Part shown: positions 54,355 to 64,000 of the stretch, piece by piece
How positions within the stretch are numbered: position 1 is the first letter of the stretch
Layout: each line of letters begins with the position of its first letter
Notes under the pieces: model-generated
What the model was told of the DNA's origin: nothing
What the model saw: the letters and a program-made list of their open reading frames with translations, nothing else
Databases searched by the model: none
Position numbers and translations under genes: made by a program
Source: Microcyclospora pomicola
Lineage: Eukaryota; Ascomycota; Dothideomycetes; Capnodiales
Reading direction: 5' to 3'
DNA: 64,000 nt
Assembly: GCA_002786065.1 (NCBI GenBank)
Contig: NHNY01000007.1
Location: 62,001-126,000, forward strand

Positions 54355-54961
54355 TCAAGCCGGTGCCGGTAACCTACCCTCACTGCCTGAGCTGGGTGGA
54401 GGTGGCGGTGCCTCTAATTTTGTGTTCTCGGCCATCATTCGGCTAAGCCCAATCCCAACTCCTTCAATGACAGCAAGAAGGATGGCGCATCCGATAGCTC
54501 CATTCCTGATTGCTCTGGGTCCTCCACGCACGGCAAGTGCACCACCAGTGAAGAAACCAGCAATGATCGCGTTCCATGGATCTTCCTTCTTCCGTATGCC
54601 CTTCACTGCGCAGTCGAATGTGCTGAACATGCCTCCCCACACACCAAAGTTTCCTCCTAGTACTGGCGCTCGTGCTTTGATCGCTGTGATTGCTGTATTC
54701 CAATACCATCAGTATGAAGCGTGGAAAATCTATTCGATTTGTTCGCATACCTCCTATCCGTCTCTCACCATAAGGACTGTTTCGGAAGCCTTTCACGCCG
54801 TGCCATATTGCTCCTCCTATTGCCTGCCAAATCCATCAGTATGTAGTCGTTAGGTTGCAGAGGTCATCCCGACATACCCCCATACAGAAAGCACCGCCAA
54901 AATCTGATAATGCCACCCACGGGCAAGGGTCTCTCGAATGATCCAGTCCATGGTCACCCAT
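54355..54961 (-). CDS. TIM17: mitochondrial import translocase subunit Tim17
   Basis: Three exons on the minus strand: 54878-54961, 54751-54823 and 54355-54692; introns of 54 and 58 nt; 164 aa, close to the usual size. Sequence marks are [44 protein letters not shown], and [21 protein letters not shown] then [20 protein letters not shown]. Four spans with GxxxG-like helices follow, ending in a Pro-rich tail. Tim17 forms the inner-membrane presequence translocase with Tim23. The first ATG adds MGDHGLDH before the conserved start. It shares a short divergent promoter with tfb3. Confidence 0.95.
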
Positions 54962-55265
54962 CTTCAACAGAGAGTGCGGTTGTGCGGAGGATTGGCGGTG
55001 GTCGAAGGATGATTATTAGATGCTAATCGCCCCGGCGAGCACAAAGATGGCACCTCGTTCGAGTCTGGAAGAGTCCGTGGGGTTGCAATGGAATTATGAT
55101 AATGTTCACTCCTTGTCGCAAAACCTTGAGATGATGCGCTTGGTCCAAAAGAGGCTCAAACGCTAGCGTGATTATCACGTGCAGACAGCTACATGTGCTA
55201 TATATTATCAATCCATCAATCGACCATATACTCTTGGACACTGCAATTGCTACATGACGGTCACC
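54962..55265. promoter_or_regulatory. divergent promoter, tim17 / tfb3
   Basis: 304 bases separate the two start codons. The tfb3 frame is open into this segment (ATG at 55179 or 55254), but the ATG at 55266 has an ACC context and begins the family-typical N-terminus. No certain factor site seen. Confidence 0.5.
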
Positions 55266-56387
55266 ATGTCTCGCACGGCTCAACATAGGCCGTTGCCGGT
55301 CACTCAAAAGCGAGATCCGCGGATGGGAAGTGGCACAAGTCAGGACGAAGTCTGTCCGGTCTGTAAATCAAGCCGCTATTTGAACCCATCTCTCCGATTC
55401 TTGGTGAATCCAGAATGCTACCACAAGATGTGCGAGTCCTGCGTGGACCGGATCTTTTCCCACGGCCCCGCGCAATGTCCCATCCCAGGCTGTAGCCGGA
55501 CCCTCCGCAAGCACAAGTTTCGCGAGCAGACCTTCGAGGACATCCGAGTGGAGCGCGAGGTGGACATCCGCAAGCGCGTGGCGGCGGTTTTCAACCGTCG
55601 GGAGGAGGACTTTGAGGATCTTCTGGCATACAACAACTACTTGAACGATGTGGAAGACATCACATTCAACCTCATCCAAGGCATTGATCTCGAGGAGACC
55701 AACCGCCGCTTCGAAGCATACGAGAAAGCGAATGAAAAGGAGATTTTAGAGAACGCACAGCTCGCGCAGCAGGAGAACCAGGATTTCTTTGCGCTGCAGA
55801 AGGCGGAGAAACAGCTCGCGAAGCAGCGGCGAGAAGCCGCGAGACGAGAGGAAGAAGAGGAGCGGCGTGCAATGGAGGAGGGAAGACGGGATGTGCTAGA
55901 TCGGCTGTCGAAGGGTCAGAATGCAGAAGCGGTAGCACGCGAAGGGCACCAGGTCCAGCTTAAGAAACGCATGGATCGTCAAGCCGCTGCCGAACGCCAA
56001 CGACAGCTACAAGCTGCGTCGACCAGCAACGGGAGCAGCGATTTAATCATCAAGGGGCTTAAGAGCCGACGGAAAGCGGAGCCGGAGGCGCCCATCGATC
56101 CCTTTGGTGGGCTGAGCTTCAAAGGAATGCAGTACTACACATTACAAGCGGAGTACGTGAGTGAACTGTACAAGGAGCCGAAGAAGGATGTCCGAGTCCA
56201 AGCAGGTGGCTACGACGTGGACGCGTTCACAACACGCGCGATGACAGAGGCGTTCGCTGGACTGAGCGTGTTCATTGCCGACGAGATGCGTGAGCGCGCG
56301 AAGGCCGTGCTAGACCCGATGGTGGCTGGGACAGCAAGGGCACAGCTTGGCGCGCAGGACGTCAAGATGCATGATCCATTCTACTAA
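55266..56387 (+). CDS. TFB3: TFIIH subunit Tfb3 / CDK-activating kinase assembly factor MAT1
   Basis: Single-exon gene, 373 aa. The N-terminal C3HC4 RING reads CPVCKSSRYLNPSLRFLVN, then PECYHKMCESCVDRIF and QCPIPGCSRTLRKHKF, which is diagnostic for MAT1/Tfb3. The MAT1 helical domain follows with DIRKRVAAVFNRREEDFEDLLAYNNYLNDVED. A long coiled coil rich in Glu, Arg and Gln occupies residues about 155-250. The C-terminal part binds the CDK7/cyclin H pair in relatives. It anchors the CAK module to TFIIH for transcription, repair and cell-cycle control. Cdk1, the target type of CAK, and Rad4, which recruits TFIIH, are also in this window, about 25 kb away. Confidence 0.95.
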   Translation: MSRTAQHRPLPVTQKRDPRMGSGTSQDEVCPVCKSSRYLNPSLRFLVNPECYHKMCESCVDRIFSHGPAQCPIPGCSRTLRKHKFREQTFEDIRVEREVDIRKRVAAVFNRREEDFEDLLAYNNYLNDVEDITFNLIQGIDLEETNRRFEAYEKANEKEILENAQLAQQENQDFFALQKAEKQLAKQRREAARREEEEERRAMEEGRRDVLDRLSKGQNAEAVAREGHQVQLKKRMDRQAAAERQRQLQAASTSNGSSDLIIKGLKSRRKAEPEAPIDPFGGLSFKGMQYYTLQAEYVSELYKEPKKDVRVQAGGYDVDAFTTRAMTEAFAGLSVFIADEMRERAKAVLDPMVAGTARAQLGAQDVKMHDPFY

Positions 56388-56791
56388 AGGTACTTACCTT
56401 ATGACTGACGATGAATGCTCTGGAATTTATGTCTCATGCTGTTACGACCTACTCCGGATCTGGAATCAGAGATACCCATTACTACGAATTACGTTATTTT
56501 AGCGAGCGAGGTGCCTTGGGAAATTGTGTGATAACCTGTATCTGCTGGAACGCAGTTGACATTTACATCATTGTGCAAGCTGAACGCATACTTGTATCTA
56601 TACAACCTGCTTACAGGAAATGTCTACGTTATTGGAGGGAAGTGTGTCGAAGGATCTCTTTGCAACAAGTATGCATCATATGAGGTGCATAACATGAAAG
56701 ATGGGTACGATATGTTTGAAGGTTTCTCCGAGGAGGGAGTGGTTTTTACTATATTTTTAAATACATCGTGATATCCCAAAACGATACAACA
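56388..56791. other. convergent 3' spacer
   Basis: About 400 bases between tfb3 (plus) and the PDR transporter (minus). It starts with GGTACTTACCTTA, another TACCT-type motif. No supported gene. Confidence 0.45.
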
Positions 56792-59700
56792 TCAAGCTTT
56801 CTTCTCCTCCTCACTCCCCGTGTGCTCAGATGCCTCCCGGCGCTGCGCGTCCTGTTTCTTCTGCTCCCGCCTGGCCGCCGGGCTGAAAGCGCGCTTGATC
56901 TGTTTGCCGCCGCCCAAGTACACCCACGAAGCAAGGAAGACAACAGCAAGGTTGAAGATGCAAAAGGCCCAGAAGATGCCGTAGTCGCGCCAGACGTAGC
57001 GGTAGTACACGTTGAAGCTGGCGGCAAACTCGTCGCCACTGGCGTACTGGCAGTAGCCGCAGAGGCCGTCGGAGAGGGTGGTGACGTAGCCGCCGGCCTG
57101 GGCGATGAATGGTTCGACGTAGGAGTCGCAGGTAAGACCGGGCGGGGCGGAGAAGCGCGCGAGCTCGCTTTCATCGCAGCGCACGGGGACGCCGTGGGTG
57201 ACGAGGCCGAGGAGGCCTTCAAGTAGGTACTTGAAGGGCGAGAGCCAATACATCCAGGAACGCCAGAAGTAAGGGAGACTGGCGTAAGGAACGACGACGC
57301 CGCAGAATGAGACAACGAAGAGGAAGAAGATGGGGACGAAGATGGACGCAAGCAGTTCGTTGGGGCTGAAGGCTGCGATGGCTTGGCCGAAGGACACGTA
57401 GAAGACCTGTGAAAGATAACGGATTAGCGACAGCGTAACAAAGACCAAGACTTCCATCGATAGCTTACCTCGAAAAGCATGACGAACAGCCACACAGAAG
57501 CGGCGGTGTAGGAGTCTCGGGGGAAATGCGGAGGCCAGTACCACGATGCCCAATACAGAGTGCCAGCGATGAAGGAATATGGTAACTCGGGCAGAATCGC
57601 CGCGCATGTGAATGGGAACCAGCCGTAGATCTTGCTGTTCCGCTCCCTCGAGGCGTAGACATCTCTGAGCTGTAGATACTTGGGCTGTAGCTGTTGAATC
57701 AACGGTGGAGAGATCGTCAATGTCATGAAGATCGAGAACAAGCGGCTTTGCATATCAATCTGCGAGTTCCCGAGATTCCAGAAGGTAAACGCGTTGAAGA
57801 GACCAGTGAAGATGTGAAGCATGAACTTTCCGACCAGATAGTCCTGCGAACGCCAGTAGTCCACGAAGTTTCGATGCACAACTGTGTACACTTGCGTACC
57901 GATAGGCATGGCGTACTCTCGCTGGTCTTCAGTCTCGCCTCCGCTGGTGGCATTCTGTCGTTCCTTGATCATGGACTGTATCTCTTCCGACCGGGCACGT
58001 TTTTCATCAGAGTCTTGCCAGACATCGCCCCAATCAGGACCGTCATAGTCAGGATTACCAGCCCCGATCACCTCGAGCATTGCCTCTGCGGGATTTTCGT
58101 TCTTCTTGATCTTTCTTGAACCGTTGTTCTCGAAGTAGTCAATCAAATGCCTAGAGTCCTTTCCAAGATCGCCGTGATATACGAGTCGGCCTCCAGATTT
58201 AAGCAGTACGAGATCATCAAACTCTTCGAATAACACAGCACTCGGCTGATGGATCGTGCATAGCACAGCCTGGCCCGCATCAACAAGTTTGCGCAAGAAA
58301 CGTACAATATTGAAGGCGGCACCAGAATCCAAGCCTGAGGTAGGTTCGTCCAAGAACAGAAGTAAGCTGGGTTTGCTCGCTAGCTCCACACCGATCGTCA
58401 GCCGCTTTCGCTGCTCTTGATTCAATCCAGATCCGATGTTGCCAATCGTAGCGCCAGCAATATTCTCCATCTCGAGAAGCTTGATGATGGTCTCGACGTA
58501 CTCGTACTTCTCCGCCAATGGAACCTCGCGAGGCTGCCTCAGCTTTGCGCTGAACCGGAATGCTTCACGAACGGTAGCTGTAGGCAAATGAACATCCATC
58601 TGCTCAGCAAACCCACTAGAGCGCTGAAAGGACTTTGGTAGCGGCTTTCCATCGACCAGAAAATCTCCAGTAATGGTACCGAAGTTGATACGCTGAGCAA
58701 GGGTGTTGAGAAGAGTAGTTTTGCCACTGTGTAATGTCAGCAACTGCATCAAATTGTCCGTACGGGGAGGGAAACTTACGCTCCACTAGCACCCATCAAA
58801 GCAGTCAGTCGACCTGGGCGTACGTAACCCTCAACAGCTTGCAATAACTTCCGTTCGCCATCTTTGACCGGTATGGTATAGTTCACATTCTGCCATGTGA
58901 AGATAGTATCATTCTTGGCAACGCCTTTCGCACCCTCATCGGAGTCCGATCCGCTATCTTTGCCGTCCGACGATCCTGTCACAGTCCCGTCATCCACATT
59001 GGCCTTGCTCTTCTCCAAGTCATCCGCCTCTCCGGTGTTTTCCATGGCAGTAGCGACGTCCTTTGGCACTTCACCACGCTTGTATATAGTGACAGCTCCA
59101 CCGCCCTTGTTCGGTTGTTGGATCTCCATGCCGATGGCTGTGAGAACAACGAAGAAGATGAAGAAGCCACAGATGATTCCAAAGTTGCGCCAGAGATGGC
59201 TCCTTGAGTACTGGAATGCCACATCGATGTATCTACTGCCTTGCACGACAGTACTTCCAGGCGTGCTTCCTTGCGTTGTGCAAGATTGGTATTGTGGGCT
59301 TGCGTCTGGCCCTTGAGGAACGAGAAACGGTGGGGCACATTGTATTTCAAGATTGTAGAACTCATTGGCCATGAGCGCTTCGAACCCGTATTGCAAGGGA
59401 TTGATCCACCTGTGAGACTAAGTCAGTATAAGTAGCCTCGGGTGAAAGTATAGAAATTTACCTGAGCCATGAAAACCAAGGATGCATCTTCGCAGGAGGT
59501 ATAAGATAACCCGTGTAGACGACGATTGCCTGGATAGAGACACCAGTGATCCGTGTTGCGATGTCTAGGCTGCCGACGAGGGCGCCCACGGCTCTGAAGA
59601 AGGCGTACATGGTCATGGTCAGGATGAACAGGAAGAGGAAGCTGATGAAGAACTGCGATGCAGTTCTCGCGAGGTTCGCCATAAAGTATACCACGATGTC

Positions 59701-61949
59701 GAAGATGAAGATCTGAACGAACACTAGCGGTACGTCCACCACTGTCTGTGCAATCGCATATGCAGCGGGTCGGTAGAATTGGAAGGATTTGTGCTTGAGA
59801 AGTATAGGACGAGACTCGAAGGCGGACTGTAATCACAAATGTCAGTACGGATTGACCTGAACGAAGATCATAACACTGACCGTCAGTTCAGCCAGCGCCA
59901 AGAGAGCGTTGAAAAGCAGCATGAAGAACAGCACACCGCCCCTCGGAAACACACCGGAGGTGGTATCAGGCAGATCAAAAAACAAGCTGCCCACAATGAG
60001 GGACTGAAACAGAATGCCACCCCATTTGCCAAGGAGGGATTGTCTGTCGCCGAACATGACAAGGAACTGCCGGTGTGTGCAATGCCAGACCTGACTGTAG
60101 AACGGGATCGTGTAGTTCTTGTTCTTGGTGGCCTTGCTTTGCTTCTCTCTGCGCTCTTGAGCTTTGGCAGCAGTCTCGCGCTCAAAGTCTTTGATCTCGG
60201 CCAGATTCTGCTGATGCTGCTTGCTCTGCTTGAAGATGGCACCAAACTCAGAGCCACTTCGAGGGATGCGATCTTCCCAACCTTCCTTAATGTGGCGTTC
60301 GTGTTTGTCGGTCACGGATGTTAAGAAGTCCGCGCTGGTCCATCTTGAAGGCCGTACGAAGCCAAGGTCCTCAAAGTACTTAACAGCATCATCGGTGTCG
60401 CCGTAGTAAGCACAGTTACCTTCCTCGATCAACAAGACCTTATCGAAACAGGAGTACAACCTTTCTCCAGCCTGATACAGAGCTACAGCAGTGCTGATAT
60501 GTGCCATGTTGGTGAGAGATCGAAGCGACTCAACATATTCCAATGCGGTACTAGCATCTAGACCACGTGTAGAGTTGTCCCAGGCTTGGGCGGAAGCCTT
60601 GGTGATGAGTGCCTCCGCAATCGATACACGCTTCTTCTCACCACCGCTGACACCACGAATATGTTCATTTCCAACTTTGGTGTCCAAGGTATGCTCGATC
60701 CAGAAAAGCTTGACGACAGACTTCAAGAAGTTAGCTACATACTCACCGGCAGTCTCGTTCTCATTCCGACTCTCTTTCCCAGGGGTCTTGCATTGCAGTG
60801 CAAAGTTCAGTGTGGCCTTCACCGACAACGTAGCATAATGGAGATCATCTTCCGGGTTGTAGACGACCTCACCTCGGTATCTACCACGAAACATCAGCTC
60901 GCGTTCATTCATTAAGTAGCGCACAACATTTCATCATACTTCTTCAACATGGTCTTCGAGTCTGTTCCGCCGTATGTGACGTCTCCGTCAATGCTCTCAT
61001 ACCCGAATCGCTGGTTCCCAAGGATTTTGAGGAATGTGCTACATCCAGATCCCGGTCTGCCCAACACCAAGCACATCTCCCCGGGTCGGATCACTCCTGA
61101 AAAGTCCTTGAGTATCGTCTTCACGGGTGGCTTGCTTCTGGCGCCTTTCGGCCCCTTGGTGAATAGCTGTCCGAGTAGTCGCGGCAGACCTAGAAAAACA
61201 TCCCCGAACGTCGGCTGAAGTGCAGCACCAAGGCCCATGCCCTTGACAGTCAAGTTTTTGAACACGACTCCGAGATGGCGTGTTTGTTCTTCCTCGCTAT
61301 GCGCCTGGCGAGCTTGGCCAAACATGCGCGACATCAAACGGTCGATCTCGGCTTGCTCGCCTGGGTCAGTCGTCTGGGTGGTGGTTCTGCTTAACCCTCC
61401 GTTACTACGGGTGGAATTGCGACGACTTAGATGGCGAAGTACGTCCTCTTCTGTAAGTTTACGGTTGCTAGAAGTGGTCTGCAGCATCGGTCTTTTGCTT
61501 GCTTCAGCCTCAGTTTTGGTGGGTTGAGTCAGACCATCATTGGGCTCCGTTGCAACAAGAGCTAATGGTCGCTCGACCTCTTCTGTTGGGTGCTCAAGCA
61601 TGTCGTTATGTGCTGCTGTCAACACTTCAGCAGAGTCTGCGTCCGAGGCCGAACTTCGCTCCTCTGCCTGAGTTGACTTGACATTTGTGGCTAGAATTGA
61701 TTGGTCGTGCACTTGCTGGGTTGGAGTTGACGCGGTGTCATGCATCGGTATGGCAAGTAATCCGCGTCCCTGGTGGCCATGTTCGCTCCGACCATAGCTA
61801 ATGTCACGACTGCTGATGGTTCGGCTGTTGTCAGTAGTGACCTGACGCCCAACGTAGCTTGAATATGATTGTTGCCGTAATGTAGCTGGAGTGACCGGCC
61901 ATCCGCCAGGAATGTCTTCATCGAGTGGCGTGGGCTTTTCAGACGCCAT
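56792..61949 (-). CDS. PDR-type ABC multidrug transporter (ABC-G)
   Basis: Six exons on the minus strand: 60940-61949, 59881-60880, 59462-59826, 58780-59409, 57469-58726 and 56792-57406; introns 52-62 nt; 1625 aa. The order is the reverse (NBD-TMD)2 layout of pleiotropic drug resistance pumps. NBD1 has GRPGSGCSTFLK, VSGGEKKRVSIAEAL and the degenerate Walker B region AWDNSTRGLDASTA. NBD2 has GASGAGKTTLLN, split by an intron, LNQEQRKRLTIGVEL and LLLFLDEPTSGLDS. Each is followed by about six membrane spans. These plasma-membrane pumps export azoles and other toxic compounds. The N-terminus before NBD1 is about 300 residues, roughly 100 longer than usual, and Ser/Thr-rich. An in-frame TTG precedes the ATG used here. 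Confidence 0.95.
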
Positions 61950-63121
61950 GCTGTCCGTTGTGGCTATGTCTAGCAACAAGGTCGTAAGTCTGGATCATAG
62001 TCTGGGGTTCAACTTCGTATGAGAGAACAACAAATATAACGCATGTTCTGGCCGGGTTGAACGTGGAGTGCAGGTACCGGCATCTGCGGACTTGGTGCTT
62101 CCATCACGAGCCTTCGATTCTTCCATGCATGTACCAGACATATACATGTACTATTACCTTGGTTGAGAGTGGTGACTTCTCGGGCTTTCGTGACAGCCCG
62201 TCCTCCGTGTTTCTCACCCGCCAAGGCCCGCATGGCTTGGAAGTGTAGCCAGCGAGAACGTCTTGGGTGGAACTTTACCTGGGCTACCGCAGCTATGGCT
62301 AAGCTGCATGTCCCGGATGGAGCGTGAATCATCGCTGACGCGTCGAGCGGATGGTTAGAATGACCGTTAGGTGCAATCGACTTCGCTTGGGATCATGAGA
62401 GAAGTGATGATGTCACATGTTAAAGGGCTCAAGCCCTAGAGCAACATTGATGAAGCTCGCACGGTTCGTGGTTTGAGCTTGGCAAACAGCTACGCCCCCG
62501 TCAATGCATATTGCGTCCGGGTCTACTTGAGGGACAGCACACTGGCAATGTTGGCTATGCATGTCGCTGCGGCTGTGTCCGCGCCATGAAGTCGGCACAC
62601 GGACGGGCAACATACCGATGGCACTGAAATTGATCAAGAACAGGAAGAAAATCACACGTCCCGGGTGCAGTTGAGGTTCGTCACCAGAACCCACTGCACA
62701 TACACATGGCCCGGGATCATGATTTGGTCCTCGAGCTAGCCGGTCCGTTCTGAAACCCTGACACGCTCAGATCACAACGATGCTGGATTCGTGTCTACGA
62801 AAAAAGACTGTCTAGTGTTGACAATGCTCTCGACGACGGCTCCGATGCTTGAGCAAGCATCAGGGGCACCTGCAGGAGTGTTCTTGATCATGCCGAGATA
62901 GGTCGATTGCAGAGCGTAAATAGGTCCTCATGCTCCCAAGTGGCAAGCGATCAAAGGAAAGGCGACGGGATCTTTGATTTCCCGTCGCCAATACCTGTCT
63001 TGAGACGGATCAAACTTCTGGTCCAAGCCCTTGGAATCTGGTCGGACCTGGTGCTCAATCGCAGTCGCGCAGCACGATCATTGAGGTACTCTTCACGACC
63101 AAGGTTGCGCCCAACGTGCTG
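61950..63121. other. upstream region of the PDR transporter
   Basis: About 1.2 kb holding the transporter promoter and the 3' UTR of the next minus-strand gene. Small ORFs have no motifs. I see no clear PDRE (TCCGCGGA-type) element. Confidence 0.45.
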
Positions 63122-63719
63122 TCATGCGTAGTGATAAACACGCCCGTTCAACCACTGCGATAGCGTGACGGCAAATAAGCAAGCTCCATCCGCCAACTTG
63201 GCCACGATCTGGAACGTCCACTGACCCGTGCAGAGGAACTGCTTGAGGATCTCAAAGTCTGCGAGGATGTCGTTCGGGCCATCGATGGCGAGGAAATCCA
63301 CGTGGTCGCCAGATGCGTTGCGGATGGCAATATGCGCGTCTTGTTGCCACGCTCTCGTACATAACGGGATGGTGTACGTGCTAGGCTCATCCGTAGATTC
63401 ATCTTCACAGATGGCGGAGAGCGTAATGTCAATGGTCGCATGCTCAAGGTCGGCGTTGGACAGAGTCCTTGCTCTGGCCGTGGTCGATCTTTGGGGAACC
63501 TCAATACGCAGCCAAGTGAAGAAGATCTGGTCTTTGCATAGTCACATAGCTGATCGTCAGCGCCGTTTGTTTCTGATGACAAGGATTCTGAAGGCCGTAC
63601 GGGACAATCGGTGTGGGCGCGATGTCCAGAAACTCTATACCGAGTATCTGCTCGTCTGTGGGTACTGGGCCATAGCTTGCATTGTTCGAACCCGGGATAA
63701 ATGGTGGATCCGCACTCAT
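63122..63719 (-). CDS. uncharacterised protein, intron junction unresolved
   Basis: Two protein-like blocks on the minus strand. The upstream block starts at an ATG (63719), MSADPPFIPGSNNASYGP, and continues to LGIEFLDIAPTPIV near 63600. The downstream block starts near 63527 with IFFTWLRIEVPQ and runs to a TGA at 63122-63124 (LSQWLNGRVYHYA at the end). They are in different frames. The best donor (GTACGG near 63601) does not match the phase needed by the acceptors GCAAAG or GACCAG. Either a weaker donor is used, or the gene is frameshifted. An in-frame ATG at 63815 could extend the start. No family recognised; the order of the blocks resembles fungal proteins of unknown function. Confidence 0.5.
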
Positions 63720-64000
63720 GTTGGTCTCGGCAATTGGCTGTTGCTCGTGGCTCTTAACGAATGCTGTGTGAAGACCACACATATATGTCAGTACCTGAAC
63801 GACGGATGACTTCATGACGACTCAAATGAGCAGATCCAGTGCCGGGCTTCACGTCTTTGACAGTGATTCGCTCGATATCTAGGGGACAAGGAGTACATGT
63901 ATGCCGGAGCGAACATTATGCAGTGATTGTCATGTTAATTGTGGCACAGTGCTCCGAGCCACCAACAAGGTTCAGCTTAGAATAGAGGCCACAGCATGGA
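63720..64000. other. right edge of window, no supported gene
   Basis: The last 280 bases would contain the promoter or an upstream exon of the gene ending at 63122. Nothing else can be supported. Confidence 0.4.

Overview
The window is nuclear DNA of a filamentous ascomycete, most likely a Dothideomycete (inference). Genes carry short GT..AG introns of about 45-81 nt, often with CTGAC or CTAAC branch-like sites, starts with ACC-ATG context, and strong C preference at third positions. The content is fungal: a HET-domain protein, a fungal rhodopsin-like membrane protein, a GPI-anchored phospholipase B, a PDR-type ABC transporter and a Cdk1 of the NimX/Cdc28 kind. I see no rRNA, convincing tRNA, transposon, CRISPR array or secondary-metabolite cluster. 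Positions below 1289 and above 63719 hold no gene I can name.

Layout, left to right. 1.3-13.7 kb: DUF726/TMCO4-type hydrolase (+), GMC oxidoreductase (+), old-yellow-enzyme NADPH dehydrogenase (+), four-span MARVEL-like protein (-), ArsH FMN reductase (+), HET protein (-). 14-24.8 kb: Uls1/Rad5-like SNF2 ATPase with a SUMO-interacting motif (+), D-amino-acid oxidase (-), phospholipase B (-), RBR ubiquitin ligase (-), an unnamed protein (-). 25.5-32.1 kb: Ind1/NUBPL complex I assembly factor (+), Cdk1 (-), Rad4/XPC (+). 33.8-40.6 kb: secreted CAP protein with a repeat stalk (+), BCKDH E1-beta (-), a long gene-poor stretch, and a Cys-motif protein (+). 42-51 kb: DXD glycosyltransferase (-), an alpha/beta-hydrolase without its serine (+), a GH18-UBA fusion (+), Hal2/Met22 phosphatase (-), rhodopsin-like protein (-). 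51.7-63.7 kb: Iks1 kinase (-), Tim17 (-), Tfb3/MAT1 (+), PDR transporter (-), a partly resolved gene (-).

Most genes are unrelated housekeeping or accessory functions, not one operon-like system. Loose functional threads are: nucleotide excision repair, TFIIH and cell cycle (Rad4, Tfb3, Cdk1, the SNF2 ATPase); mitochondrial functions (Ind1, Tim17, BCKDH E1-beta); and detoxification (ArsH, ene-reductase, PDR transporter). Several gene pairs share short divergent promoters (Cdk1/Rad4, Tim17/Tfb3, HET/SNF2).

The most interesting observation is the cytosolic-looking GH18 hydrolase ending in a ubiquitin-associated (UBA) domain. Next are the serine-less hydrolase, the SIM-bearing SNF2 ATPase with an eroded RING, the in-frame intron of Ind1, and the pentanucleotide-rich, TACCT-rich spacer at 40.6-42 kb. 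Exon models were built by eye from reading frames, splice signals and family knowledge; all multi-exon models below close in phase unless stated otherwise.
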